The notes beneath the pieces were generated by a model. That model was not told where the DNA came from. It searched no databases and worked only from the letters and a program-made list of their open reading frames with translations. A stretch of 64,000 nucleotides of DNA from Synechococcus sp. WH 8101 (GTDB lineage Bacteria; Cyanobacteriota; Cyanobacteriia; PCC-6307; Cyanobiaceae). Every line of letters starts with the position of its first letter. The first letter of the stretch is position 1. Where the stretch lies: assembly GCF_004209775.1 (NCBI RefSeq), contig NZ_CP035914.1:310001-374000 (forward strand). The letters run 5' to 3'. Below are positions 44,005-53,322 of this stretch, piece by piece. The translations under genes and the position numbers were made by a program.

Positions 44005-45612
44005 ATGGCGAGATCCCTCAAACGCATCGCCCTCGTGGTGACCTACGGCACCATGCTCAGCAAGCTGGGCGGTCTCGTGCGGCAGCTGGTGATCGCCGCC
44101 GCCTTCGGCGTCGGGGCCGCCTACGACGCCTACAACTACGCCTATGTGTTGCCGGGATTTCTGCTGATCCTGCTCGGTGGCATCAATGGCCCGTTTCACA
44201 GCGCCATGGTGAGTGTGCTCAGCCGCCGGCCGCGGCAGGAGGGGGCCCACATCCTCGCCACCCTCAACACGATGGTGAGTGCGCTGTTGCTGGTGGTCAC
44301 GCTGCTGCTGGTGCTGGCGGCCGACCCCCTGATCACGCTGGTGGGGCCGGGGTTGAGTGCTGAGCTGCACCACAACGCCGTGCTGCAGCTCCAGGTGATG
44401 GCTCCGATGGCGTTGCTGGCTGGATTGATCGGTCTCGGTTTCGGTTCTCTCAATGCCGCCGATGAGTTCTGGATCCCGGCGATCTCACCGCTGATGTCGA
44501 GCCTGGCCCTGATCCTTGGGGTCGGTGTGTTGTGGTGGCAGCTCGGTGATGCGATCGCCACGCCGGCCTTCGCGATCCAGGGCGGTGTGGTGCTGGCGCT
44601 CGCCACTTTGGTGGGGGCCCTGCTGCAGTGGCTCCTGCAGCTGCCGGCCCTCGCCCGTCAGGGTCTGGCACGGTTGCGTTTCGTTTGGGATTGGCGCCAC
44701 CCGGGAGTTCAGGAGGTGTGGCGTGTGATGGGGCCGGCCACCCTCTCTTCAGGGATGTTGCAGATCAATGTGTTCACCGATCTGTTCTTCGCTTCCGCCC
44801 TGGTGGGGGCTGCCGCTGGCCTGGGCTACGCCAATCTGCTTGTGCAGACCCCTCTGGGGCTGATCTCCAATGCCCTGTTGGTACCTCTGCTGCCCACCTT
44901 CTCCCGCCTGACGGCACCAGAGGATCGGCCGGCTCTGGTGGAACGGATTCGCCAGGGGTTGATGCTCTCGACTGCATCGATGCTGCCTCTGGGGGCCCTG
45001 TTCGTCGCCCTTGGGGGCCCGATTGTGGCGCTTGTCTACGAACGGGGGGCCTTTGATCAGCAGGCTGTGCAGCTGGTGACCGGGTTGCTGATGGCCTATG
45101 GCGTCGGCATGCCGGCCTATCTGGGCCGTGATGTGCTGGTGCGGGTGTTCTATGCCCTTGGCGATGGCACAACGCCGTTTCGGCTTTCCATGGCGGGGAT
45201 CGGTCTGAATGTGCTCTTCGACTGGGTGCTGGTGGGAGGCCCGAGCCCCTGGGGGCCCCAGCTGCCCTTCAGCTTCGGCGCGCCAGGCCTGGTGCTCGCC
45301 ACCGTGGCGATCAACCTGATCACCTGCACCGCCCTGTTGCTCGTGTTGCAGCGGCGCCTGGGTGGTCTGCCTCTGTTCGCCTGGGGCCGGGACGCCCTGG
45401 CCCTGGGCTTCGCAGCGGTGCTCGCCGGTGTGGCGGCCTGGGCGGTGAGCCTCGGCTGGGTCTGGGCTGCTGATGCGCCGGGGCGGATCCTGCAGGTGGG
45501 CGTCTCGGCCTCAGTGGGGCTGCTGGTTTTCGTGCTGGTTGGTCTGCGCAGTGGCGTGCCGGAGCTGGCGGATCTGGTGCGGGGGATTCGGCGTCGGATC
45601 AGCTCTCGCTGA
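44005..45612 (+). CDS. murJ: Lipid II flippase MurJ
   Basis: MVF-family exporter that flips the peptidoglycan precursor lipid II across the cytoplasmic membrane. 535 aa, about 14 helices. Seen: ALVVTYGTMLSKLGGLVRQL, AYDAYNYAYVLPGFLLILLG, QINVFTDLFFASAL, YERGAFD (helix 9-10 loop) and LGRDVLVRVFYALGDGTTPF, all typical MurJ blocks. ATG 44005 (MARSLKRIAL) fits the family; an in-frame ATG at 43969 adds 12 residues. It overlaps the next, convergent, small gene by 14 bases. Confidence 0.93.
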   Translation: MARSLKRIALVVTYGTMLSKLGGLVRQLVIAAAFGVGAAYDAYNYAYVLPGFLLILLGGINGPFHSAMVSVLSRRPRQEGAHILATLNTMVSALLLVVTLLLVLAADPLITLVGPGLSAELHHNAVLQLQVMAPMALLAGLIGLGFGSLNAADEFWIPAISPLMSSLALILGVGVLWWQLGDAIATPAFAIQGGVVLALATLVGALLQWLLQLPALARQGLARLRFVWDWRHPGVQEVWRVMGPATLSSGMLQINVFTDLFFASALVGAAAGLGYANLLVQTPLGLISNALLVPLLPTFSRLTAPEDRPALVERIRQGLMLSTASMLPLGALFVALGGPIVALVYERGAFDQQAVQLVTGLLMAYGVGMPAYLGRDVLVRVFYALGDGTTPFRLSMAGIGLNVLFDWVLVGGPSPWGPQLPFSFGAPGLVLATVAINLITCTALLLVLQRRLGGLPLFAWGRDALALGFAAVLAGVAAWAVSLGWVWAADAPGRILQVGVSASVGLLVFVLVGLRSGVPELADLVRGIRRRISSR

Positions 45613-45862
45613 GTCGCACGTTGCGTTCTTCGCGCACATGGATCGGCAGCTCGAGCTGCTGACGGCCCACCACCTGAGGCCCTTGAACCGAGAGAATCCG
45701 TGCCTCGATGCCGAAGTCGCGAAAGGCGGTTTCCAGCTCCTGGATCAGGGCTTTCTCCACCTGCGCCTCCGCATCCACCACCTTGCCGATCAGCCGCCCG
45801 CCAAGACGCCCGATCCGCTGCCGCACCACCTCGCGTGCGTTGGTGACCTCGATGATCAGCAC
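45599..45862 (-). CDS. Small conserved-looking protein of unknown function
   Basis: 87-aa protein, not recognised. From GTG 45862 (LIIEVTNAREVVRQRIGR...), with a GGAG 8 bases upstream; the frame to 45925 adds a low-complexity Ser-rich stretch overlapping the next gene. Visible: predicted beta strand VLIIEV, helix with AREVVRQRIGRLGGRLIG, long helix EAQVEKALIQELETAFRDFGI, strand ARILSVQGP and ELPIHVREERNVRL. A soluble alpha/beta fold with acidic-helical centre. Its 3' end overlaps murJ by 14 bases. Confidence 0.65.
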   Translation of the reverse strand: MLIIEVTNAREVVRQRIGRLGGRLIGKVVDAEAQVEKALIQELETAFRDFGIEARILSVQGPQVVGRQQLELPIHVREERNVRLSES

Positions 45863-45887
45863 AGGAACTCCGGAGGTGCTTGCAACC

Positions 45888-46178
45888 TTATCGGCAGTGC
45901 TCCTCGAGGATCTCCTCGAGATCACGAAGCTGCACAGCTGGAATCAGTCGTGCCAGGGGCAGCCGGGTGCTTCCGCCGGCGAGGGGAACCTGCACCGCCT
46001 CCAGGGCCTGGCGAGCGGCAACCGCCGCTCCCTGGTCGAGGCGGGCACTGCATTCAATCGCCAGGGCTTCCGCCAAACCGGCGTCACCCAGATAGAGATG
46101 CCAGTTGGCGATTTGCAGATAAAGCCGATCGCTGAGGCTGGTGGTCAGCTCGCGCAGATCGGCGGCATCGAGGCTCAT
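45888..46178 (-). CDS. DUF3181-like small protein
   Basis: 96-aa protein starting at ATG 46178, which shares its first base with the stop of the upstream gene (TGATG). SLSDRLYLQIANWHLYLGDAGLAEALAIEC, split as an N-terminal helical part, is followed by LDQGAAVAARQALEAVQVPLAGG and STRLPLARLIP. I associate this pattern with DUF3181, a family of picocyanobacteria/cyanobacteria of unknown function. It is mid-operon with two other small genes. The frame extension to 46307 is antisense-like and rejected. Confidence 0.72.
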   Translation of the reverse strand: MSLDAADLRELTTSLSDRLYLQIANWHLYLGDAGLAEALAIECSARLDQGAAVAARQALEAVQVPLAGGSTRLPLARLIPAVQLRDLEEILEEHCR

Positions 46179-46450
46179 CAGTCGTTCGGGGCGGAGGACG
46201 AGACACTGGCAGCCGCGTCGGATGCCGGGCGAAGCCGCAGCACCACGAGAAGGTGCGCGATCAGCAGCACCAGCCAGATCTCGGTGACAAGAGACAGATG
46301 CTGCCAAGGGTGACGCAGGCCCTGCACGAACCAGAGACCGCTGTTGACGGCAGCAAAGGCCATCCCATGCAGGGTCAGATTCACCACACGACTGAAGTGT
46401 CGGTAGGTCGGATCCGCCGGGTTGGCGGGGCCGTACCAGCGAATGGGCAT
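46178..46450 (-). CDS. Small two-helix membrane protein of unknown function
   Basis: 90-aa product from ATG 46450 (MPIRWYGPANPADPTYR). Two membrane segments: LTLHGMAFAAVNSGLWFVQG and LVTEIWLVLLIAHLLVVLRL, joined by LRHPWQHLS. Family not recognised. Its stop overlaps the DUF3181-like start by one base, so the two are likely co-translated. The in-frame ATG at 46531 adds residues without clear homology. Confidence 0.68.
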   Translation of the reverse strand: MPIRWYGPANPADPTYRHFSRVVNLTLHGMAFAAVNSGLWFVQGLRHPWQHLSLVTEIWLVLLIAHLLVVLRLRPASDAAASVSSSAPND

Positions 46451-46517
46451 GGACACCCGAGGGCTGCTCCCTGAATTCTCGCCCCCGGGCTGGCCTGGCC
46501 GCATCCCTGTGTCCTGG

Positions 46518-46547
46518 TTGACGAAGGGCACCTCGATAGGGTCAGAT
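46518..46547 (+). promoter_or_regulatory. Possible promoter of tRNA-Arg
   Basis: TTGACG (46518-46523), 18-base spacer, TCAGAT (46542-46547). The -35 is 5/6 consensus, the -10 only 3/6. Position fits a start about 6-8 bases before the tRNA at 46560. Confidence 0.35.
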
Positions 46548-46559
46548 GGTTGGGCGTAA

Positions 46560-46633
46560 GCGCTTGTAGCTCAGCGGATTAGAGCATCTGACTACGGATC
46601 AGAGGGTCGGGAGTTCGAATCTCTCCAGGCGCG
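46560..46633 (+). tRNA. tRNA-Arg (anticodon ACG)
   Basis: 74-base cloverleaf: acceptor GCGCTTG/CAGGCGC (one G-T pair), D arm GCTC...GAGC, anticodon stem TCTGA/TCAGA with loop CTACGGA (anticodon ACG), T arm GGGAG-TTCGAAT-CTCTC region, discriminator G; CCA not encoded. The ACG anticodon is A34 (inosine) and would read CGU/CGC/CGA. A clear terminator follows. Confidence 0.95.
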
Positions 46634-46639
46634 TTTCCC

Positions 46640-46664
46640 AACTGCCCACGGGCAGTTTTTTTTT
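46640..46664 (+). terminator. Rho-independent terminator after tRNA-Arg
   Basis: Stem AACTGCC/GGCAGTT with loop CACG, followed by a run of nine T (46656-46664). It lies 6 bases after the tRNA and about 100 bases before glyA, separating the two transcription units. Confidence 0.9.
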
Positions 46665-46765
46665 GGCCATGCATCCACGCAGCGCTCGCTCGCGGTGTGT
46701 TGCGCCGGTGGCGCGGTCTGGCGCGGTTCTGTTGCTTACGATCAGTAGGCCGCCGGTTCGTGTCG

Positions 46766-48058
46766 ATGTCTCAGCGCCTTTCCTCTGCCATCAATGCCGC
46801 CCTGGTGGATGTCGACCCCGCCATCTCCGGCCTGATCGGCAAGGAACGGGAGCGTCAGGAGACCCATCTGGAGCTGATTGCCTCAGAGAATTTCGCCTCC
46901 AGGGCTGTGATGGAAGCCCAGGGATCGGTGCTCACCAACAAATATGCGGAGGGCCTCCCCCACAAGCGCTACTACGGCGGTTGTGAGCACGTGGATGCGA
47001 TCGAAGAGCTGGCGATCGCTCGCGCCAAAGAGCTTTTTGGTGCCGCCTGGGCCAACGTGCAGCCGCATAGCGGCGCTCAGGCCAACTTCGCCGTGTTCCT
47101 GGCCCTGCTCAAGCCCGGTGACACGATCATGGGCCTGGACCTCAGCCATGGCGGCCATTTGACCCATGGATCGCCGGTGAATGTCAGCGGCAAATGGTTC
47201 AACGTGGTGCAGTACGGGGTTGATCGCGACACCCAGCGCCTCGACATGGAGGCGATCCGCCAGCTGGCACTGGAGCATCGTCCGAAGTTGATCGTGTGCG
47301 GTTACTCCGCCTATCCCCGCACCATCGATTTTCAGGCCTTCCGCGCCATCGCTGATGAGGTGGGTGCCTATTTGATGGCCGACATGGCCCACATCGCTGG
47401 ACTTGTGGCGGCCGGTGTGCATCCCAGCCCTGTGCCGGTCTGTGATGTGGTGACCACCACCACCCACAAGACCCTTCGCGGACCGCGGGGGGGACTCATT
47501 CTCTGCCGTGATGCCGACTTCGCACGCCAGTTCGACAAGGCGGTCTTCCCCGGCACGCAGGGCGGCCCTCTCGAGCATGTGATTGCCGCCAAAGCCGTGG
47601 CCTTCGGGGAAGCGTTGCAGCCCAGCTTCAAGACCTACGCCCAGCAGGTGGTGGCCAACGCCCAGGCTCTGGCGTCCCGGCTGCAAGAGCGGGGGATCGC
47701 CGTGGTGAGTGGTGGCACTGACAACCACGTGGTGCTGCTCGATCTGCGCAGCATCGGCATGACCGGCAAGGTCGCCGACCTCTTGGTGAGTGATGTGCAC
47801 ATCACCGCCAACAAGAACACGGTTCCCTTTGACCCAGAGTCACCTTTCGTGACCAGTGGCCTGCGTCTTGGCACAGCGGCGCTCACCACCCGTGGTTTTG
47901 ATCAGGGCGCCTTCCAGATCGTGGCTGATGTGATCGCCGATCGTCTGCTCCATCCCGAAGACGATGCGATGCAGGCCCGTTGCCTCGAACGCGTGCGTGA
48001 TCTCTGCCAGCGCTTTCCCCTCTACGCCCCTTCCCCCGTGGCACCGGCGCTTGCCTGA
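46766..48058 (+). CDS. glyA: Serine hydroxymethyltransferase
   Basis: PLP enzyme interconverting serine and glycine with transfer of a one-carbon unit to tetrahydrofolate; also used in photorespiration. 430 aa from ATG 46766 ([10 protein letters not shown]). Motifs: [49 protein letters not shown], and [15 protein letters not shown] with the PLP-binding Lys235. Upstream frame to 46697 lies between the tRNA terminator and the gene and has no homology. Confidence 0.97.
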   Translation: MSQRLSSAINAALVDVDPAISGLIGKERERQETHLELIASENFASRAVMEAQGSVLTNKYAEGLPHKRYYGGCEHVDAIEELAIARAKELFGAAWANVQPHSGAQANFAVFLALLKPGDTIMGLDLSHGGHLTHGSPVNVSGKWFNVVQYGVDRDTQRLDMEAIRQLALEHRPKLIVCGYSAYPRTIDFQAFRAIADEVGAYLMADMAHIAGLVAAGVHPSPVPVCDVVTTTTHKTLRGPRGGLILCRDADFARQFDKAVFPGTQGGPLEHVIAAKAVAFGEALQPSFKTYAQQVVANAQALASRLQERGIAVVSGGTDNHVVLLDLRSIGMTGKVADLLVSDVHITANKNTVPFDPESPFVTSGLRLGTAALTTRGFDQGAFQIVADVIADRLLHPEDDAMQARCLERVRDLCQRFPLYAPSPVAPALA

Positions 48059-48147
48059 CTGTCCAATGCGTCTTGGTGCGTCGCATTAGGGCTGCCTAGG
48101 ATTTTGAGTACTGACCCTTCGGGGTGGTCCCCTCCACGGAGTTCTCT

Positions 48148-49320
48148 GTGATCCTCGCGAGCAGCCCTCTGGCCGTGGCCGTGGCGAGCTTCGCTCTGGC
48201 TGCGGGGATCACCACCGTGATCGTGCCCCGGGTGCGCTCGTTAGGGCTGCGCTACGGGTTCACCGATCAGCCGGATCCACGCAAGCAACACTCCACCCCG
48301 ATGGTCCGCCTCGGCGGGGTGGGCATGATGCTCGGCTTCAGCTTTGCTCTCGCGGTCACCTGGATACTGGGGGGATTCGGGCTCTTGGCGCCCGATCGGG
48401 ATCAATTGATCTGGACCACCCTTGCCGGATCGCTCTGCTTTTTCATCATCGGATTGGCCGATGACCTCTTTGCTCTCTCGCCCTGGCCTCGGCTCGCGGG
48501 GCAGGTGGCGGTGGCTGTGGTGGTCTGGTCGCAGGGTGTCCGCATCGGGGCGATTGATTTCCCCTGGTTGATGGAGGCCGGCAGCCCGTTGGTGCTGCCT
48601 GAGCCGCTCAGTCTGGTGGCCACGGTGATCTGGTTGGTGGGCATCACCAATGCGATCAACTGGCTTGATGGGCTCGATGGCCTGGCCGCGGGAGTCGCGG
48701 GAATCGCGGCCGTGGGTCTGGTGTCGGTGAGTTTTTCCCTGCACCAGGTGGCGGCAGGGTTTCTCGCTGCCGCCTTGGCCGGCTGCTGTTTTGGCTTTCT
48801 GCGCCACAACTTCAATCCGGCCCGGATCTTCATGGGTGATGGCGGGTCGTATTTCCTGGGATTCACCCTGGCGGCGATCAGCATTGTGGGGCCCGCCAAG
48901 GGGCTCACCACCGTCAGCCTGTTGCTACCACTGCTGATTCTGTCCTTGCCCCTCGCCGACATGAGCGCCGTGATCATGGGTCGGCTTCGGGAGGGGCGTT
49001 CACCCTTCTATCCAGACCGACGCCATCTGCACCATCGGCTGCTGCGGGCTGGCTTCAGTCATCGCCGCACGGTGCTTTTGATCTACGTGTTCACCCAATG
49101 GCTGGCCGCACTGGCCATGGTGGTGGCCAATGTGGAGCTGCGGTTTCTCTGGCTCGCTCTGGCAACGGCCATTCTGGTGGGAACGGTGGTGGTGTTGCGC
49201 CGGCGGCAGCAGGTCGAACTGGAGGAGCGACGGCAGTTGACTGCGCATCCATCGGATCCTGCGGCCTCTGAAACGGTGGCGCATCCCGGGGGGTGTATCG
49301 CCCCTCAGTCCCACGAGTAG
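48148..49320 (+). CDS. WecA/TagO-like undecaprenyl-phosphate sugar-1-phosphate transferase
   Basis: MraY/WecA-type membrane transferase that loads the first sugar-1-phosphate (often GlcNAc-1-P) on undecaprenyl phosphate. 390 aa, about 10-11 helices. GTG 48148 is used: GGAG lies 6 bases upstream; an in-frame GTG at 48124 has no such site. Family motifs: [66 protein letters not shown], and the WecA-type [13 protein letters not shown] loop that sets this group apart from MraY. The C-terminal tail is Gln/Glu-rich and cytoplasmic. Followed by cinA after 8 bases. Confidence 0.92.
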   Translation: MILASSPLAVAVASFALAAGITTVIVPRVRSLGLRYGFTDQPDPRKQHSTPMVRLGGVGMMLGFSFALAVTWILGGFGLLAPDRDQLIWTTLAGSLCFFIIGLADDLFALSPWPRLAGQVAVAVVVWSQGVRIGAIDFPWLMEAGSPLVLPEPLSLVATVIWLVGITNAINWLDGLDGLAAGVAGIAAVGLVSVSFSLHQVAAGFLAAALAGCCFGFLRHNFNPARIFMGDGGSYFLGFTLAAISIVGPAKGLTTVSLLLPLLILSLPLADMSAVIMGRLREGRSPFYPDRRHLHHRLLRAGFSHRRTVLLIYVFTQWLAALAMVVANVELRFLWLALATAILVGTVVVLRRRQQVELEERRQLTAHPSDPAASETVAHPGGCIAPQSHE

Positions 49321-49328
49321 GAGCGGCC

Positions 49329-50600
49329 ATGGGGTCCAGCTCCAGGGGGGTTGAGCTGCTCTGCGTGGGCACGGAGTTGCTGCTCGGCAACATCCTCAAT
49401 GGCAATGCCCGCTGGATTGCGGAGCAGCTGGCGTCACTCGGCATGCCCCATTTCCGGCAGTCGGTGCTCGGCGACAACCGCGAGCGTCTGATCGCTTTTG
49501 CGCGGGAGGCGGCGGAGCGTTCCCGGGTGCTGATCACCACAGGCGGGCTCGGTCCAACTCCGGATGACCTCACCGCCGAGGCTCTGGCCGCTGCTTTTGC
49601 GGTGCCACTGGAAGAGCGACCGGAGGTCTGGGCCGACATTGAGGCGAAGCTGGCCGCTCGCGGCAAGGTGCCCTCCCCCAGCCTGCGCAATCAGGCCCTG
49701 CTGCCCAAAGGCGCAGCTGTGCTTCCCAATCCCACCGGCACGGCCCCAGGAATGATCTGGACGCCTCGTGAGGACTTCACGATCCTCACCTTTCCCGGAG
49801 TGCCCAGCGAAATGCGGGCGATGTGGACCGAATCCGCGGCTCCCTGGTTGCGTGCCGCGGCGCTGACGCAGGGCGTGATCGCCAGTCGTCAGCTGCATTT
49901 CTGGGGCATCGGTGAATCCAGGCTGGCCGAGCAGGTCGAGGATCTTCTCTCTGGCACCAATCCCACCGTGGCTCCTTACTCCGGTGGTGGCGAGGTGATG
50001 CTGCGGCTGACAGCTCAGGCGTCGTCCGAGCCGGAGGCCCAACGGCTGTTGGACCCTCTCGAGCAGGAGCTGCGGCAGCGCAGCGGTCGTCTGTGCTTTG
50101 GGCGGGATGGGGAGACGCTGGCGTCTGTTGTGCTCGCGCTTCTGCAGCAACGGGGGGAGACCCTGGCCGTGGCTGAATCCTGCACCGGAGGAGGGCTCGG
50201 CGCTGCCCTGACGGAGGTGCCGGGGGCTTCGGCTGTGCTTCTGGGCGGTGTTGTCGCCTATGCCGATGCTGTGAAGCAGCACCTCCTCGGAGTATCGGCT
50301 GAGCTGCTGGCCTGCCATGGCGCCGTGAGTGATCCGGTGGCTGAGGCGATGGCGGAGGGCGTGCGCCGTTGCACCGGCGCCGACTGGGGTGTGGCCATCA
50401 CCGGGATCGCCGGCCCAGGCGGTGGCTCCGCGACGAAGCCGGTGGGTCTGGTGCATCTGGCTGTGGCGGGTCCGGACGGCTGCCGGAGTGGAGCGGAGCG
50501 TTTCGGCTCCAGCCATGGCCGCAGCTGGGTGCGGCGCCTCAGCGTGGGTGAAGCGCTCAATCGCCTGCGCCTGCGCCTGCTCGATGCCCCCCCTGGCTGA
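49329..50600 (+). CDS. cinA: CinA-family protein (competence/damage-inducible; NMN deamidase domain)
   Basis: 423 aa from ATG 49329, with GGAG 5 bases upstream. The N-terminal MoaB/MoeA-like COG1058 domain shows [34 protein letters not shown] and FPGVPSEM. The C-terminal PncC-type domain has [22 protein letters not shown] (first part seen at about 285), [16 protein letters not shown] and [18 protein letters not shown]. The family carries NMN deamidase/ADP-ribose pyrophosphatase activities and is linked to competence in some bacteria. Its TGA shares a base with the ATPase ATG (TGATG). Confidence 0.95.
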   Translation: MGSSSRGVELLCVGTELLLGNILNGNARWIAEQLASLGMPHFRQSVLGDNRERLIAFAREAAERSRVLITTGGLGPTPDDLTAEALAAAFAVPLEERPEVWADIEAKLAARGKVPSPSLRNQALLPKGAAVLPNPTGTAPGMIWTPREDFTILTFPGVPSEMRAMWTESAAPWLRAAALTQGVIASRQLHFWGIGESRLAEQVEDLLSGTNPTVAPYSGGGEVMLRLTAQASSEPEAQRLLDPLEQELRQRSGRLCFGRDGETLASVVLALLQQRGETLAVAESCTGGGLGAALTEVPGASAVLLGGVVAYADAVKQHLLGVSAELLACHGAVSDPVAEAMAEGVRRCTGADWGVAITGIAGPGGGSATKPVGLVHLAVAGPDGCRSGAERFGSSHGRSWVRRLSVGEALNRLRLRLLDAPPG

Positions 50601-53296
50601 TGCGGTCACCCGACGCCATTCGCCCTCCCCATGCCAGCTCTTTGGCCGAGCTGCTGCAGAGCCTCGGGAGCGATGGCGATCGTGGTATGGCGGCCCATGC
50701 TGTGGCGCTGCGTCAGCAGCAGGAGGGCTGGAATCGGCTGTCTGAGCGGCGGCGGCGGCCGTTAGCGCTGCGCTTTCTGCAGCAATTTCATGATCCGCTT
50801 CTTTACACCCTGCTGGCGGTGGGCGCCGTCAAGCTGCTGAGCGGGTCGCCCCGGGAAGCTCTGGCGGTCTGGAGCGTCACCCTGATCAATGGTGTGATCG
50901 GCTTTGTGCAGGAGAGCCGCGCCGAAACAGCGATTGCAGCCCTGGCCAGTGCGGTGCGCACGGAGGTGGAGGTGGTGCGGGAAGGCCAGCATCAGCGTCT
51001 GGCCTCCGATCAGCTGGTGCGCGGTGACCTCGTCTGCCTGGCCGCCGGCGACAAGGTGCCGGCGGATCTGCGCTTGTTGCGGGGGCGGGATCTGCGGGTG
51101 GATGAATCGGTGTTGACTGGTGAATCGCTGCCGGTGAGCCGAGATCCGGCGCCGCTCCCGGCCGACACCCCCTTGCCGGAGCGGGCTTCGATGCTGCATG
51201 CCGGCACTTTTGTGGTGGCCGGTCAGGGGGTTGCGGTCGTCACGGCGATCGGCGATGCCACCGAGGTGGGGAAGATCTCCACCTCTCTGCAGGATCAGCC
51301 AAGCCTGAGTACGCCGCTCACCCGGCAGATCCAGCGTTTCGGACGCCGTCTGCTCCAACTCATCGTCGGCCTGGCGCTCATGACCTTCGTGATCGGGGTC
51401 TGGCGGGGGCGCGAACCGCTGGAGATGTTCGATGGAGCCGTTGCCCTGGCGGTGGGTGCGATTCCGGAGGAACTGCCAGCGATCGTCACGATCATCCTGG
51501 CGATCGGTGTGCATCGCATGGCCGCACGCAACGCGATCATCCGGCGCCTGCCGGCGGTGGAGGCCCTCGGAAGCACCACCGTGATCTGTTCCGACAAAAC
51601 CGGCACCCTCACAGAGAACCGGATGACCGTGCAGGAGATCCATGCCGGGGGCGAGAGTCGTGCGCTCGCGTCCCTCTGGGCCGGCGATGGCGACGATGCG
51701 CTCAGTCGGAATCAGGCCCTGCGCGACACCCTGCTGGCCGGTCTGCTTTGCAATGACGCCAGCTTGGTGCGCGAGGACGGCAAGTCGTCGCAGGCGACTC
51801 CGCAGGCGATCGGCGATCCCACGGAAACGGCTCTGTTGCTGGCGGCGGATCGTGCCGGATTCGATCAGCACCAGATCCGGCACCATCACCCCCGGCTCGA
51901 TGGCATCCCCTTTTCATCAGAGCTGCAATTCATGGCCACCCTGCACGGCAGCCGCCGCATTCTTCTGAAGGGTTCGGTGGAGGCACTGCTGCCCCGCTGT
52001 AGCCGGCAACGCGCGGCCGACGGCGCCGCCGAGCCCCTCGATCGGCAGGCCGTTGAGAGCGCCGTGGCGGCGATGGCCTCCCGGGGGCTGCGGGTGCTGG
52101 CGTTTGCGATCGGCGTGCCCGAGCCCGATCAGGAGCGCCTCGAGCTTGAGCATGTGGAAGGCGGCCTCGACTTTCTCGGGCTTCAGGGCTTGATGGATCC
52201 ACCCCGGACTGAGGCGATCCGCGCCGTGCGGGTCTGCCGCCGCGCCGGCATTCGCGTGGTGATGATCACCGGTGACCATGCCGGCACGGCCCGAGCGATT
52301 GCTGAGAGGTTGGGCCTCCGGGCCGACACCGTCCTGGAGGGCCGGCAGCTGGACGCTCTGGATGCGGCGGGGCTCGCTGAGGCGGTGAGCGGTTGTGATC
52401 TGTTTGCGCGGGTGGCTCCAGCCCAGAAGCTCGCGCTGGTGCAGGCCCTGCAGAGCCGGGGCGAGGTGGTGGCGATGACGGGGGATGGCGTGAATGATGC
52501 GCCGGCTCTGCGTCAGGCCGATATCGGCATCGCCATGGGACGCGGCGGCACGGAGGTGGCGCGTGAATCGGCAGCCATGCTGCTCACCGATGACAATTTC
52601 GCCACGATCGAAGCGGCCGTGGAGGAAGGGCGGGCGGTGTACGTCAATCTGCGACGCACCCTGGCGTTTCTGCTGCCCGTCAACGGTGGGGCGTCGATGA
52701 CGATCCTGCTCGGTGCCCTGTTGGGGCTGGAGTTGCCGGTCACGGCCCTTCAGGTGCTTTGGCTCAACATGGTGAGTTCGCTCACCATGTCGGTGCCGCT
52801 CGCCTTTGAGCCCCCCGCTCCGGGGCTGATGGACCGCCCGCCTCGCCCCGTGCATCAGCCCTTGCTGACCAGGCCGTTGCTGCTGCGGGTGCTTCTGGTG
52901 TCGATCTTCAACTGGCTGTTGCTGTTCGGTTTGTTTTCACTGGTGATCGAGCGCAGCGACGATCTGGCGCTGGCCCGCACGATGGCGGTGCAGGGCCTGG
53001 TGTTGTCTCAGGTGGTGTATCTGATCGGCATCAGTCGCATCAGCCATGGCCCCTGGCCTGGAGGCCCTACCTGGCGGCGCCTGCGGCAGGCTTCGGTGTT
53101 GCTGATCGGCCTGGCCCTGGCGCTGTGCCTGCAGGTGCTCTACAGCCAAAGCCATTGGCTGAATGCCTTCTTCGGCACGGTGCCTCTCAACCTGAACCAG
53201 TGGGGGGTGTGCATGGTGCCGATGCTGCTGATGCTTCCCCTCTCCGCCCTCACGCGCTGGCTTGATCCGATCGATCGCACCAACATCACCGCCTAG
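50600..53296 (+). CDS. P-type cation-transporting ATPase (P2-like)
   Basis: 898-aa P-type ATPase. Seen: N-terminal cation ATPase domain, actuator motif LTGES, phosphorylation motif CSDKTGTLTENRMTV (Asp near residue 334), nucleotide-domain MASRGLRVLAFA, DPPRTEAIRAVRVCRRAGI, MITGDHAGTA and hinge MTGDGVNDAPALRQADIGIAMG. About 10 membrane helices. The M4 ion-site motif is IPEELPA (Glu where Ca2+ pumps have Gly: PEGLPA), and M6 reads LWLNMVSSLTMSVPLAFEP without the Asp of Ca2+ pumps, so the ion is uncertain and may be H+, Na+ or another. Translationally coupled to cinA by a 1-base overlap. Confidence 0.92.
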   Translation: MRSPDAIRPPHASSLAELLQSLGSDGDRGMAAHAVALRQQQEGWNRLSERRRRPLALRFLQQFHDPLLYTLLAVGAVKLLSGSPREALAVWSVTLINGVIGFVQESRAETAIAALASAVRTEVEVVREGQHQRLASDQLVRGDLVCLAAGDKVPADLRLLRGRDLRVDESVLTGESLPVSRDPAPLPADTPLPERASMLHAGTFVVAGQGVAVVTAIGDATEVGKISTSLQDQPSLSTPLTRQIQRFGRRLLQLIVGLALMTFVIGVWRGREPLEMFDGAVALAVGAIPEELPAIVTIILAIGVHRMAARNAIIRRLPAVEALGSTTVICSDKTGTLTENRMTVQEIHAGGESRALASLWAGDGDDALSRNQALRDTLLAGLLCNDASLVREDGKSSQATPQAIGDPTETALLLAADRAGFDQHQIRHHHPRLDGIPFSSELQFMATLHGSRRILLKGSVEALLPRCSRQRAADGAAEPLDRQAVESAVAAMASRGLRVLAFAIGVPEPDQERLELEHVEGGLDFLGLQGLMDPPRTEAIRAVRVCRRAGIRVVMITGDHAGTARAIAERLGLRADTVLEGRQLDALDAAGLAEAVSGCDLFARVAPAQKLALVQALQSRGEVVAMTGDGVNDAPALRQADIGIAMGRGGTEVARESAAMLLTDDNFATIEAAVEEGRAVYVNLRRTLAFLLPVNGGASMTILLGALLGLELPVTALQVLWLNMVSSLTMSVPLAFEPPAPGLMDRPPRPVHQPLLTRPLLLRVLLVSIFNWLLLFGLFSLVIERSDDLALARTMAVQGLVLSQVVYLIGISRISHGPWPGGPTWRRLRQASVLLIGLALALCLQVLYSQSHWLNAFFGTVPLNLNQWGVCMVPMLLMLPLSALTRWLDPIDRTNITA

Positions 53297-53322
53297 GGTG
53301 AAACGCTTCTCAACTGGCCGGT

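Noticed and set aside
48065-48087. AATGCG...CGCATT inverted repeat after glyA as a terminator
   Set aside because: Stem of 6 with an 11-base loop and no T run in either direction.
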